DNA of 64,000 nt from Halarcobacter mediterraneus (lineage in GTDB: Bacteria; Campylobacterota; Campylobacteria; Campylobacterales; Arcobacteraceae), in assembly GCF_004116625.1 (NCBI RefSeq), contig NZ_NXIE01000001.1, positions 558,001 to 622,000 on the forward strand. Direction: 5' to 3'. The notes under the pieces are model-generated. The model was not told where the DNA came from. It was given only the letters and a program-made list of their open reading frames with translations, and searched no databases. Position 1 is the first letter of the stretch, and every line of letters starts with the position of its first letter. A program made the position numbers and the translations under genes. Positions 53,323 to 63,415 of this stretch are shown here, one piece after another.

Positions 53323-56028
53323 CTAAGATTTTACTTTTGTTTTGGAAAAGAGAAAATACTTTAAAACTTCTACTATAAATATAATAATAAATGAAATAAA
53401 TATAATCAATGTCCAAGCATTTAAGCTTATTGGCGTTGTTCCAAAAGCACTATTCATCAAAGAATTATTTGTAAATATTATTTGTAATATCACCATAATT
53501 CCTACACCATATAAAAGGTTTTTATTATCAAAAGGATTTATTTTAAAAGTTGACTTATGTAAATTTTTACAAGTAAAAAGATAAAATATTTCTATAAAAA
53601 CAAAAATATTAACAGCAACAGTTCTTGCATAATCTTCTGTCATTCCTTTTAAAATATAATATTCAAAAATTGTTGTTGAAGTAATAAGCATATAAATAGC
53701 CACACCTAACATCATTATAAATAACTCTTTTGACAAAATAGGTGTAGAAGGATTACGTGGAGGTCTTATCATAATATCTTCTTCTTTTTTCTCAAAAACT
53801 AACATAAGTCCTAAGAATATTGCTGTTGTCATATTTATCCACAGAATCTGAACAGGTAAAATTGGTAAACTAAATCCAAGCATTACAGAAAAAAGTATTA
53901 CTAAACCTTCTCCTAAATTTGTAGGAAGAGTCCAAGTAATAAACTTAATTAAATTATCAAAAACATTTCTTCCTTCTTTAACTGCGGTAGCAATAGAACT
54001 AAAGTTATCATCAGTTAAAAGCATATCAGCAGCTTCTTTTGCTACTTCAGTACCTGATTTCCCCATAGCTATTCCAATATCTGCTTGTTTTAAAGCAGGA
54101 GCATCATTTACACCATCACCTGTCATAGCAACAACTTCTTGTCTTGCTTGTAAAGCATCAACTATTCTTAATTTTTGTTCTGGTTCAACTCTTGCAAAAA
54201 CTTTTACTGTTTTTAACTTTTCAATAAGTTGTTCATCTGATAAATTATGTAGCTCTTTAGCATTTAAAGTTACATCTTCAAAACTATCATCAACTTTTAG
54301 AATTCCCATCATTTTTGCTATAGAGAAAGCTGTTAAAGCATGATCTCCTGTAATCATAATGATATTTATTCCAGCTGTTTTACAAGCTTTTACTGATTGT
54401 ATTGCTTCTTGTCTTGGTGGATCAATCATTGCAACTAAACCTAAGAAAACAAACTCTTCTTTTAGTATATTTTCTTCAATTTTGTCTATGTTTGTCTCTT
54501 TTTTTGCAATTGCTAAAACCCTTAGTCCTTGTGAAGCTAAGCTTACTGCTTCTTCTTCTATCTTTTTCAAATCTATTTTTTCTATACTATTTTCACTTAG
54601 CATTGTTTGACATAGAGGTAAGACTTTTTCAATTGAACCTTTTATATGTATCTCATTTATATCTTTTTTTACATTTTTATTTAAAGTTGCCATATATTGT
54701 CTATCAGATTCAAAAGGCAAAATATCTAATCTCTTATAAGTTTTATTGATTTCATATTCATCAATTTTCATTTTAAGTGCTGCTACAATTAAAGCACCCT
54801 CTGTTGGGTCTCCACTGATTTCATATTCTTTGTTTTTTTCTACTAAATAAGCTTCATTACATAAATAAGAAGACAGTAAAGTTTCATATACTGAGTTTGG
54901 TATTTTTTCTAAAACTTTTTTATCTAAAAGTACATCTCCCTTAGGTTCATACCCTACTCCATTTACTTCATATAAATTATCTGAAGTAAAGATTTTAGTA
55001 ACAAACATTTTATTTTGGGTTAAGGTTCCTGTTTTATCAGAACAAATTGTAGTCACACTTCCTAAAGTTTCAACAGCAGGAAGTTTTCTTATAATTGCAT
55101 TCTTCTTAGCCATTTTATGTACACCAATAGCTAAAGTAATAGTAACAGCAGCAGGAAGTCCTTCAGGAATTGCTCCAACTGCAAGTGCTACTGAAGCCAT
55201 AAACATTTCAACAAAACTATAATCTCGTAGAACTCCAACAAATAAAGTAAAAGCTGCTAATACTAAAATAATATATAACAATAATTTACTAAATTGAGAT
55301 ATTTTTTTTGTAAGGGGAGTTTCTAAAGATACTGTTTCACTAATCAAATGAGCTATTTTACCAACTTGTGTATGTCCAGCAGTTGCTACAACGATTCCTT
55401 TAGCTCTGCCATATGTTACAAAAGTTCCTGAATAAATCATATTATTTCTATCATTAAGTAGTGTATTTTCTTCAATTTTCTCAATTTCTTTATTTACCGG
55501 TAAAGATTCTCCTGTTAGCATAGATTCATCTACTTTTAAATCATTTACATCTATAAGTCTCATATCAGCAGGAACTTTAAAACCTGACTCTAAAAGAACA
55601 ATATCTCCAGGTACTAAATGTTTTGAAGATATCTCATGCTTTTTACCTTCTCTTATTACAATAGCATTAGTATCAACTAGATTTTTTAATGATTCAATAG
55701 CTTCTTGAGCTTTTATTTCTTGTACAAAACCTACAATTACATTTATAATAATAACAGCAAAAATAACTGCACTATCAATATATTCTCCTAAAAAAAATGT
55801 TATTAAAGAAGCAGCTAATAAAATATATATCAAAGCATTGTGAAATTGCATAAAAAACTTTTTTAATTTTGTTTCTTTTTGCTGTTGTTTAATTTCATTT
55901 AATCCAAAAAAATCTTCTCTATGTTTTATATCTAAAGGAGATAAGCCTTCTTGTATATCACTTTCAAAAAGTTCTGCAGTTTTTTCAGTACTTAGTGCAT
56001 GCCAATTTTCATTTAACAAATGATTCAT
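53323..56028 (-). CDS. P-type cation-transporting ATPase (P2-like)
   Basis: A 901-residue ion pump with an N-terminal cation ATPase domain, the actuator TGESLPVNK, the M4 motif PEGLPAAVT, the phosphorylation site [12 protein letters not shown], the nucleotide domain ([18 protein letters not shown]) and hinge [20 protein letters not shown], with about ten helices. Overall it resembles P2A/PMA1-like bacterial pumps of Ca2+ or other cations. The M6 motif reads [11 protein letters not shown], where calcium pumps have NxxTD; the Asp is Ala. Ion specificity is therefore open. It stands alone, upstream of the YbiT-like gene. Confidence 0.88.
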   Translation of the reverse strand: MNHLLNENWHALSTEKTAELFESDIQEGLSPLDIKHREDFFGLNEIKQQQKETKLKKFFMQFHNALIYILLAASLITFFLGEYIDSAVIFAVIIINVIVGFVQEIKAQEAIESLKNLVDTNAIVIREGKKHEISSKHLVPGDIVLLESGFKVPADMRLIDVNDLKVDESMLTGESLPVNKEIEKIEENTLLNDRNNMIYSGTFVTYGRAKGIVVATAGHTQVGKIAHLISETVSLETPLTKKISQFSKLLLYIILVLAAFTLFVGVLRDYSFVEMFMASVALAVGAIPEGLPAAVTITLAIGVHKMAKKNAIIRKLPAVETLGSVTTICSDKTGTLTQNKMFVTKIFTSDNLYEVNGVGYEPKGDVLLDKKVLEKIPNSVYETLLSSYLCNEAYLVEKNKEYEISGDPTEGALIVAALKMKIDEYEINKTYKRLDILPFESDRQYMATLNKNVKKDINEIHIKGSIEKVLPLCQTMLSENSIEKIDLKKIEEEAVSLASQGLRVLAIAKKETNIDKIEENILKEEFVFLGLVAMIDPPRQEAIQSVKACKTAGINIIMITGDHALTAFSIAKMMGILKVDDSFEDVTLNAKELHNLSDEQLIEKLKTVKVFARVEPEQKLRIVDALQARQEVVAMTGDGVNDAPALKQADIGIAMGKSGTEVAKEAADMLLTDDNFSSIATAVKEGRNVFDNLIKFITWTLPTNLGEGLVILFSVMLGFSLPILPVQILWINMTTAIFLGLMLVFEKKEEDIMIRPPRNPSTPILSKELFIMMLGVAIYMLITSTTIFEYYILKGMTEDYARTVAVNIFVFIEIFYLFTCKNLHKSTFKINPFDNKNLLYGVGIMVILQIIFTNNSLMNSAFGTTPISLNAWTLIIFISFIIIFIVEVLKYFLFSKTKVKS

Positions 56029-56150
56029 ATTTACTACTCCTATAATACATTTTATATAAAAAATATAAATATTTATTATATTATAGAAACTACACTTATA
56101 AAGTATTTAGGCTTAAGTATAAAAAAGATTAAAAAGCTATGAACTTGAAT

Positions 56151-58220
56151 TTAAATTAAAAATTCAGGCTCATGATAATAAAAACCTTGAGAATAGTTTA
56201 TACCTAAAGATTTAACTATTTCATCAACTTCTTTATTATGAATAAATTCTGCTACAGTTTCAATATTAAGAACTTTTGCAAAATTTACAATAGTAGAAAC
56301 TGTTAATTTCAAGTTATCATTTACATGAATATTCTTTATTAAAGAACCATCAATTTTTAAAATATCTACATTTAATTTAATTATATATTCAAAATTTGAA
56401 TACCCCGTTCCAAAATCATCAATTGCAACTTTACAACCTAGAGCCTGAACTTCTTTAATAAAATCTCCAACTTCATCAAATCGTTCTATTCCTTCAGATT
56501 CTACAATTTCAAGAATTACTCTATTTGCAGTATTTGTTTCCTTTAACTTCTCAATTAAATAATCAATAATTCTTCTATCTTTAATGTCTTCTATCATTAA
56601 ATTTATAGAAAAAGTCACATCTTTATCTTTAAAGTAATTACAAGCTTTATCTATAACAATTTTTGTCATCTGAGGATATAGTCTTGCTTTTTTTGCATGA
56701 TTTAAAAATTTAAAAGGAGAAACTATAGTTCCATCTTCTTGTCTTAGTCTCATTAAAACTTCATACTTGAAATCATCACTTTTATTACTTACTATTTTTT
56801 GACCATATATCAAAATATTATCTGTTTCTATTGCTCTTTTTATATCTTTTGTTAAAGCAATATTTTCTTTAAGTTCTTTATATATAGGCATATTTTCATC
56901 AAAAACAACAATATCCTTATGGGTTTGTTTTGCCCATTGTAAAGCTACTTCTGCTTGAGTTAAAAGCTTATTTCCACTCTCTGCTGATATCCCAACACAA
57001 TATGAAATATCAAATTCATAGTCATTTATTTTATATTTTTGAAAATCTAAATTATAAATAAAACTATCACAAGTTTTAAGTAGTTCCTCTTCTTCTAAAT
57101 TCCCAAAAGCTAAAAATGCAAAAATATCACCTGAAAGCCTATATACTTTTAGATTAGTTGATCTATATTTTTTTAATCTTTTTGATAACTCTTTTAAAAT
57201 TTCATCACCAATTTCAAAACCATAAGAATCATTTATATCTTTAAATCTATCAATATTTATAATTGCAAGTTTTGGTTTAACAAACTTTTTAATATCGTCT
57301 AAAAGTCTTTGTCTATTTGGTAAAGAAGTTAAATCATCAGTAAACTGTTCATAAATAAGTTTATCTTTTTCAAACACAGGTGTAAGGTCATTTCTTATTC
57401 CAATAAATTCTACTATTTCATCATTTTTATCTAAAATAGGAACAATAGTTGTATCAACAAAGTATGATTCTCCATCTTTATTTCTATTTTCAATAACACC
57501 TTTAAAAGTTTTTTTCTTTAGAACTGTTTGCCAAAGATTTTTAAAAAACTCTTTTTTTGTATTTGGATGTCTTATTATATTATGACTTTGACCTATTAAC
57601 TCTTCTTTTTTATAACCTGAAATTTTACAAAAGTTATCATTTACATAAGTGATAATACCTTTTTTATCTGTTTTTGAAACAATAGAACTTTCGTCTAATG
57701 CTTTTCTAAATTCTTCTAATAAAAAGATTTTATCTATTAGTTCTTCCCATTCATGATTAGTATTTAAAATACTATTAATTTCAGTAAAATACTTATTTTT
57801 ATTTTCTAATCTTAAATTTTGTTCTTCTAAACTTTTTTTATACTCTTTTTCTTTTTGAATATCTCGAAAGGCTGTAAAAAGCATTTCTTTACCATCAATA
57901 GTTACTGTTTTTAAAGTAACCTCTACAATAAACTCTTCTTCTCTTAAGTTTTGATGAACCCATTCAAATTGTATGAATCCAATTTCAGAACACTCTTTAA
58001 TTAATTCATTTGCTTTTTCTTGAGACTTTCTTCCATCTGGTTGATATTCTGGGGATATTTGAGAAGGGTGAACTTTATATAAATCGGATTTCGTGTTAAC
58101 TTTGAAAATTTCTACACTTGCTTCATTTGCTTCTACAATGACATTATTATAAACCAAAAACATAGGGATGTGTGCACTTTCAAAAAGTTTTTTATAATGA
58201 GATTCACTAATATAACTCAA
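56151..58220 (-). CDS. PAS-PAS-GGDEF(degenerate)-EAL protein
   Basis: A 689-residue soluble protein. Two PAS domains (about 8-130 and 175-285; the second has SGYKKEELIGQSHNIIRHP, as in aerotaxis-type PAS) precede a GGDEF domain whose motif is degenerate (LSGDIFAF) and an EAL domain with YEVLMR, SINLMIED, LEIVESEG, AIDDFGTGYSNFEYI and KIDGSL. I infer a phosphodiesterase with an inactive cyclase half that may bind nucleotide. The start is TTG 58220: AAAAGGA lies six bases before it. An in-frame ATG at 58244 has no site, and that ribosome site would lie inside the longer form. Confidence 0.85.
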   Translation of the reverse strand: MSYISESHYKKLFESAHIPMFLVYNNVIVEANEASVEIFKVNTKSDLYKVHPSQISPEYQPDGRKSQEKANELIKECSEIGFIQFEWVHQNLREEEFIVEVTLKTVTIDGKEMLFTAFRDIQKEKEYKKSLEEQNLRLENKNKYFTEINSILNTNHEWEELIDKIFLLEEFRKALDESSIVSKTDKKGIITYVNDNFCKISGYKKEELIGQSHNIIRHPNTKKEFFKNLWQTVLKKKTFKGVIENRNKDGESYFVDTTIVPILDKNDEIVEFIGIRNDLTPVFEKDKLIYEQFTDDLTSLPNRQRLLDDIKKFVKPKLAIINIDRFKDINDSYGFEIGDEILKELSKRLKKYRSTNLKVYRLSGDIFAFLAFGNLEEEELLKTCDSFIYNLDFQKYKINDYEFDISYCVGISAESGNKLLTQAEVALQWAKQTHKDIVVFDENMPIYKELKENIALTKDIKRAIETDNILIYGQKIVSNKSDDFKYEVLMRLRQEDGTIVSPFKFLNHAKKARLYPQMTKIVIDKACNYFKDKDVTFSINLMIEDIKDRRIIDYLIEKLKETNTANRVILEIVESEGIERFDEVGDFIKEVQALGCKVAIDDFGTGYSNFEYIIKLNVDILKIDGSLIKNIHVNDNLKLTVSTIVNFAKVLNIETVAEFIHNKEVDEIVKSLGINYSQGFYYHEPEFLI

Positions 58221-58387
58221 AAAATATCCTTTTATTAAAATCATACATGATAAGGACTATTATAACATCGCAAAGATAACATCTTAATAAAACCTTAACT
58301 TTTGTCTTACTTTTTATAAGATTACATAAAGTTACTACAAAAAATACTTTAATATTATATCATTATACATTAATAAAGGGGTCGGTT

Positions 58388-59152
58388 ATGAAAAATTCAA
58401 ATAAAAGAATCTGGTTAGTTGGAGGAAGTAGTGGTATAGGACTAGAATTAACAAAAATCTTTTTAGAAAATGAATTCAGAATAATAGTTAGTTCAAGAAC
58501 TGCTTCAAGTAGTGAAGAACTTTTAAAGTTAAAAGACTCTTACAAAGAAAACATTTATTTACTAGATTTTGATGTGGAAGATACTGAAAATATTGAAACT
58601 AAGATAAAAGAAGTTTGGCAAGTTTTTGATGGCTTAGACATTTGGTTTTACAATGCAGGGGCTTATGAAGTTATGGATATGAAATCATGGGATTATAAAA
58701 AGTTTGCTTTAATGAATAGTACAAACTATTTAGGTGTTATTAATATCATGACAAATATCTCAAAATATTTTATAAAACAAAAAAGTGGTAAATGGATTTG
58801 GAATTTAAGTCTTTCAACATACTTTGGACTTCCAAATGGTGGTGGTTATTCTGCACCTAAAACAGCTTTATTAAATCTTGCACAGTCAATTCATCCTGAA
58901 TTACAACAAGAGAATATCGATTTACAAATTATAAATCATGGTTTTGTTAAAACTAGACTTACTAGTAAAAATAGTTTTGATATGCCTCAACTTATGGAAC
59001 CAAAATATGCAGCAGAAGAGATTTTCAAAGGTATTACAAAAGATAAGCGATTTGAAGTAAGATTTCCTACAAAACTAAGATTGTTTTTACAGTTTTTAAG
59101 TTTGATTCCATATAAATTTTCTCTAGCTATTACAAAAAGGTTGATAAAATGA
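58388..59152 (+). CDS. Short-chain dehydrogenase/reductase
   Basis: A 254-residue SDR with the cofactor loop VGGSSGIGLE, NAG (FYNAGAYE), Ser in LSLSTYF and the catalytic Y-x3-K in YSAPKTALL. The specific substrate is unknown. It is the first gene of a seven-gene cluster, SDR, NTF2-like, MFS, lipocalin, FAD oxidoreductase, DUF1365, CFA synthase, that recurs in proteobacteria and is linked to fatty-acid modification and light or oxidative stress. AAAGGGG precedes the ATG. Its end overlaps the next start by four bases. Confidence 0.9.
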   Translation: MKNSNKRIWLVGGSSGIGLELTKIFLENEFRIIVSSRTASSSEELLKLKDSYKENIYLLDFDVEDTENIETKIKEVWQVFDGLDIWFYNAGAYEVMDMKSWDYKKFALMNSTNYLGVINIMTNISKYFIKQKSGKWIWNLSLSTYFGLPNGGGYSAPKTALLNLAQSIHPELQQENIDLQIINHGFVKTRLTSKNSFDMPQLMEPKYAAEEIFKGITKDKRFEVRFPTKLRLFLQFLSLIPYKFSLAITKRLIK

Positions 59153-59568
59153 AAGCACAAGACTATGCCTCATTCTTTGAATCTATAGACAAAGATACTC
59201 CCTTAAAAGAGTATGCAAAGTTTTTTGACTTAAATGCTAAATTTAAAGACCCTTTTCATGAAGTAAAAGGATTACAAAATATTTTTAGAGTTTTTTTGAA
59301 TATGTATAAAAAACTTGATGAGCCTAAGTTTAAAGTAGATGAGATAGTTGAAAGTCGAAATATTGCTTATATAAAATGGACTTTTACTTTTAAATTTAAA
59401 AAAGAAGAAAACCTACAAAGCTTTGAAGGAGTTAGTAGAGTTATTTTTAATTCTGATGATAAAGTAATTTTGCATGAAGATTTTTGGGATGCTGCTTCAA
59501 ATCTATATGAAAAACTACCTGTGATATCATTTTTAATTAAATTTGTAAAAAGAAAAATCAATGGCTAA
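59149..59568 (+). CDS. NTF2-like (SnoaL-type) protein
   Basis: A 139-residue cone-shaped fold protein: KDPFHEVKGLQNIFRVFLNMYKKL, IKWTFTFKF and VILHEDFWDAAS match the nuclear transport factor 2-like proteins found between the SDR and oxidoreductase in this cluster type. Function is unknown; it may bind a lipid intermediate. It overlaps the SDR gene by four bases and the MFS gene by eight, showing tight coupling. Confidence 0.82.
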   Translation: MKAQDYASFFESIDKDTPLKEYAKFFDLNAKFKDPFHEVKGLQNIFRVFLNMYKKLDEPKFKVDEIVESRNIAYIKWTFTFKFKKEENLQSFEGVSRVIFNSDDKVILHEDFWDAASNLYEKLPVISFLIKFVKRKING

Positions 59569-60817
59569 ATCAAACTTACTCTATTATAGTCTTCTTGCAG
59601 TACCTTTAGCAATACTTGGATTACCTTTATATATTTATTTGCCAACATTTTACGCAAAAGATATTGGCATAGATATGGCTTTAGTAGGAGGAGTTCTTTT
59701 TTTAGCAAGATTTTTTGATGTATTTTTAGACCCTTATTTAGGATACTTAAGTGATAGAAGTAAACAAAAATACAATTCTAGAAAACCTTTAGTAGCTATT
59801 GGTACTATTTTACTAATAATAAGTTTTTATTTACTAATTAATCCAAAAGAAGAGTATGCAAGCATTTGGTTATTTGCTTTTTCTTTTTTAGTATATATTG
59901 CATGGAGTATGGTAAATATTCCATACCTTACATGGTCTGCTGAAATAACAAATGATTACTATTATAAAACAAAACTAAATAGTGTTAGAGAAATAGGAAC
60001 AATAGTTGGTGTTCTTATTGCTCTTTTACTTCCTTTTTTATTTTCTATTTCAAGTAATACAAAAGAAGTATTAGACTTACTATTTGTTATTTTTATTATA
60101 CTTTTTACTTGTTTTACAATAATTTCATTATTTAAAATAAAAACAGTAACAAGTGAAAACATTGAAAACTTTAAATTTTCATATTTAAAAATTATTTATA
60201 AAGAATTGCCAAAAATTAAATCTTTACAAATAGGATACTTTTTTAATAACCTTGCAAACGCTATTCCTGCAACTTTATTTTTACTTTTTATTGAGTTTGT
60301 AATAAAAGAACCAAAATCAAGTGGATTACTTCTTATTGTATATTTTCTTTCTGGGGTTTTAGCTCTTCCTGTGTGGACTGCTATTTCAAAAAAAACAAGT
60401 AAAAAAAGAGTCTGGATTTATTCTATTGTTTTAGCATCAGCTTCTTTTATTTTTGTTCCATTCCTAGGAGAAAATGATTTTGTTCCTTTTCTAATAATTT
60501 GCATAATCTCAGGTTTTTCTTTAGGTGCAGATTTAGCTTTCCCTACTTCTATTCATTCTGATATAAGCCAAAAAGCAGAAGAGATTAAAAACAACTGTTC
60601 TGGATTACTTTTTGGACTTTGGGCTATGATTACAAAACTATCCCTTGCTTTAAGTGTTGCAATATCTTTTGGTATTTTAGGGCTTTTTGATTTTAATGAA
60701 AACAACCCAAGTGATAATTCTATTTTAACCCTTACTCTACTTTATGGACTAGCACCTGTTATTTTAAAAATTACTGCAATTATTTTTATTAATAAATACA
60801 AAGAAGATAAACAATAA
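59561..60817 (+). CDS. MFS transporter (GPH/MelB-like)
   Basis: A 418-residue membrane protein with about twelve helices. LYIYLPTFYAKDIGIDMALVGGVLF, ARFFDVFLDPYLGYLSDRSKQKYNSRKPL and the central loop follow the glycoside-pentoside-hexuronide/cation symporter pattern. In this lipid cluster the substrate is unlikely to be a sugar and might be a lipid or lysolipid, which is inference. It overlaps the NTF2-like gene by eight bases. Confidence 0.85.
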   Translation: MAKSNLLYYSLLAVPLAILGLPLYIYLPTFYAKDIGIDMALVGGVLFLARFFDVFLDPYLGYLSDRSKQKYNSRKPLVAIGTILLIISFYLLINPKEEYASIWLFAFSFLVYIAWSMVNIPYLTWSAEITNDYYYKTKLNSVREIGTIVGVLIALLLPFLFSISSNTKEVLDLLFVIFIILFTCFTIISLFKIKTVTSENIENFKFSYLKIIYKELPKIKSLQIGYFFNNLANAIPATLFLLFIEFVIKEPKSSGLLLIVYFLSGVLALPVWTAISKKTSKKRVWIYSIVLASASFIFVPFLGENDFVPFLIICIISGFSLGADLAFPTSIHSDISQKAEEIKNNCSGLLFGLWAMITKLSLALSVAISFGILGLFDFNENNPSDNSILTLTLLYGLAPVILKITAIIFINKYKEDKQ

Positions 60818-60890
60818 TTTATTAACTAACATTTTTTTTATACAAAAATCCTTCAATAACATATAAAATGTATATTGAAAGGAGTTTTAA

Positions 60891-61349
60891 ATGAAATTAT
60901 TATTTTTTACACTTATATTTGTTTCCCTACAATTATTTGCACAAACTCCTATTCAAATAAACACACCAAAGCCTGTAGAATATGTTAGTCCTAAAAAATT
61001 TTCAGGGCTTTGGTACGAAATAGCTAGAACTTATAATAAATTTGAAGAAAACTGTGTAGCTGCTACAGTTGAATATAAACCAATAAATGACAATAAATTA
61101 AAAGTTTTTAATAGATGTTTTGAATATGAAATTGGTGGAGAACTTATTTCTTACAATGGAATTGTTGAACCACTATTAGAAAATAATTTAGCAGTACTTG
61201 ATAAAACCTATTATTGGATTTTTTCTAAAGAGTATAGAATTATCTATTTAGATAAATCTTATCAAACAGCAATTATGAGCGATGAATCTATGAAAAACCT
61301 ATGGATTATGCATAGAAACCCATTTATGGAAGAAAAAAAAATTAAATAA
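60891..61349 (+). CDS. Lipocalin (Blc-like), exported
   Basis: A 152-residue lipocalin with an N-terminal signal peptide (MKLLFFTLIFVSLQLFAQ) and the GLWYEIARTYNKFE signature, EYKPINDNKLKVFNRC and the late YRIIYLDKSYQTAIM strand. Blc-type lipocalins bind fatty acids or lysophospholipids. There is no lipobox Cys after the signal, so it may be free in the periplasm. It is somewhat shorter than usual at the C-terminus. GGAG lies six bases before the ATG. Confidence 0.88.
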   Translation: MKLLFFTLIFVSLQLFAQTPIQINTPKPVEYVSPKKFSGLWYEIARTYNKFEENCVAATVEYKPINDNKLKVFNRCFEYEIGGELISYNGIVEPLLENNLAVLDKTYYWIFSKEYRIIYLDKSYQTAIMSDESMKNLWIMHRNPFMEEKKIK

Positions 61350-61427
61350 GCTTATTAAATTTATAGATAATTATATGGACACATCAAAATTAATATTTAC
61401 AAAACAAGATAAAAATGGAAGATACAA

Positions 61428-62678
61428 ATGAAAGAAAAAAGATTAAAAATAGCAGTTCTAGGAGCTGGAATTAGTGGCTTAGGCTCTGCATATTTATTAA
61501 GCAAAAAACATCACGTTGACCTTTATGAAAAAAGTTCAAGACTAGGTGGTCATGCTAGAACTACTTTTGTGAAAGAAGATAAAAAAGAGTTTGGTGTTGA
61601 TACTGGATTTTTAGTATTTAACCATGAAACTTACCCTTTATTAACAAAACTATTTAGACAGTTAGATGTAAAAATTGAGAACTCTGATATGAGTTTTGCA
61701 TTTTGGGATACAAAATCTAATACAGCTTACAATGGTCAAGATTTAAAAGGGATGTTCTTCCAAAAGAAAAATCTATTTAACCCAAGTCATTACATTATGA
61801 TTAAAGATATTTTGAAATTTAATAAAAAAGCAAATGAAGATTTACAAAACGATAGTGAAGACTTAGACTTAAGCTTAGGAGAGTATTTAAAGCCCTATTC
61901 AAAATATTTTAAAGACAGATATATTATTCCGATGGGAGCATCAATTTGGTCAACACCTACTAAAAAAATGAATGAATTTCCAGCAAGAGCTTTTTTAAAC
62001 TTTTTTAAAAATCATGGCTTATTAGGAGTTGATACTCACCATCAATGGCTTACTGTAAGTGGTGGTTCTATAAACTATGTCAATAAAATTGCCCTTGAGG
62101 TATCGGGGAAAATATATACTAACTCTACAATTAAATATATAAGAAGAGAAAAAGATAAAGTTATTTTAGTACATGAAGATTCAAGTGAATCAGTTTATGA
62201 TAAAGTAATTTTAGCAATGCATGCCCCTGATGCATTTGCAATGTTAGAAAAACCAAGCAAAGATGAAACAGATATTTTATTAAGTTTTAAATACAAAGAT
62301 AACGATGCTGTTTTACATACTGATACAAAAGCTTTATTCCCTAATAAAAAAGCCTATGCCGCTTGGAATTACAAAACAGATGGAAAAGAAGACAATGTAA
62401 CTCTTTCTTATTGGTTAAATACTTTACAAAATCTAAAAAAAGAAAAAGAGTATTTTGTCTCTTTAAATGAAACACAAAATTTAGATAATATAATTGAAAA
62501 GATTAACTATTCCCATCCTCAATTTGATTTAAAAGCCATAAAGGCACAAGAGAAAAGAGAGCTTATAAATGGGAAAAATAATACTTATTATGCAGGAGCA
62601 TATTGGAGATATGGTTTCCATGAAGATGGATTATATAGTGCAAATACTATAGCAAAAGAGTTTGGGTGCCAATTATGA
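61428..62678 (+). CDS. FAD-dependent amine-oxidase-like oxidoreductase
   Basis: A 416-residue flavoprotein with the dinucleotide-binding VLGAGISGLGSAYLLSK, YEKSSRLGGHART and the C-terminal YAGAYWRYGFHEDGLYSA, typical of the NAD(P)-binding/FAD protein that precedes DUF1365 and CFA synthase. It probably oxidises or desaturates an acyl lipid. The ATG follows a weak GGAAGA site. It overlaps the DUF1365 gene by four bases (ATGA). Confidence 0.9.
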   Translation: MKEKRLKIAVLGAGISGLGSAYLLSKKHHVDLYEKSSRLGGHARTTFVKEDKKEFGVDTGFLVFNHETYPLLTKLFRQLDVKIENSDMSFAFWDTKSNTAYNGQDLKGMFFQKKNLFNPSHYIMIKDILKFNKKANEDLQNDSEDLDLSLGEYLKPYSKYFKDRYIIPMGASIWSTPTKKMNEFPARAFLNFFKNHGLLGVDTHHQWLTVSGGSINYVNKIALEVSGKIYTNSTIKYIRREKDKVILVHEDSSESVYDKVILAMHAPDAFAMLEKPSKDETDILLSFKYKDNDAVLHTDTKALFPNKKAYAAWNYKTDGKEDNVTLSYWLNTLQNLKKEKEYFVSLNETQNLDNIIEKINYSHPQFDLKAIKAQEKRELINGKNNTYYAGAYWRYGFHEDGLYSANTIAKEFGCQL

Positions 62679-63415
62679 AACATTTAATTTTTGATGGAAT
62701 GATTTATCATAAAAGATTTCTTCCTAAAGAGCATAGTTTTAAATATAAATTTTTTATGCTTGATATTGATTTATCATCTATTAAAGATATTAAAAATAAA
62801 GTTTTTTCATATAATAAATTTAACCTATTCTCATTTTATTCAAAAGACCACTTCGGAAATAAAGAAGACTTTTTAAAAAATATAGATTTCTTACTAAAAA
62901 GTTTTGCAATTAAACCAACACAAAAGATGAGATTCTTAACTCTTCCAAGAATTGCAGGTTTTGTTTTTAATCCAATTAGTGCATTAATTCTTTTTGAAGA
63001 CAATAAACCAAGCTTTCTTATTGCAGAAGTGCATAATTACAATGGAGGAAGAGTAATCTACCCTGTAGAGCTTACAAGCTCAAATAACAAAATTTATAAA
63101 GGTAGAACTAAAAAAGATATGTATGTTTCTCCATTTTTCAAAAGAGATGGGGATTATGAATTTACATTAGTTTATAATGAAAAAGATTTAAATCTAAGTA
63201 TAACTCTTTTTGAAGATGAAAAGAAAAAATTAACATCTAATTTTACAGCAAAAGCTAAAGAGTTTACAACTAAAAATTTAAGAAGTATATTCTTTAAACA
63301 TACATTCTTAACTTTTTGGGTTGTTACAAGAACAATATATCAAAGTATAAAACTTAAATTATTAGGTTTAAAATGGAATAAACCAATTGAAAAAGATACA
63401 GTAAGGAGATACTGA
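62675..63415 (+). CDS. DUF1365 protein
   Basis: A 246-residue protein with MIYHKRFLPKEHSFKYKFFMLDIDL, SFYSKDHFG, TLPRIAGFVFNPIS and VHNYNGGRVIYP, matching DUF1365. Its partners are consistently the FAD oxidoreductase and CFA synthase; its role in lipid modification is unproven. I choose ATG 62675 (ATGA overlap) over an in-frame GTG at 62666. Confidence 0.9.
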   Translation: MKHLIFDGMIYHKRFLPKEHSFKYKFFMLDIDLSSIKDIKNKVFSYNKFNLFSFYSKDHFGNKEDFLKNIDFLLKSFAIKPTQKMRFLTLPRIAGFVFNPISALILFEDNKPSFLIAEVHNYNGGRVIYPVELTSSNNKIYKGRTKKDMYVSPFFKRDGDYEFTLVYNEKDLNLSITLFEDEKKKLTSNFTAKAKEFTTKNLRSIFFKHTFLTFWVVTRTIYQSIKLKLLGLKWNKPIEKDTVRRY

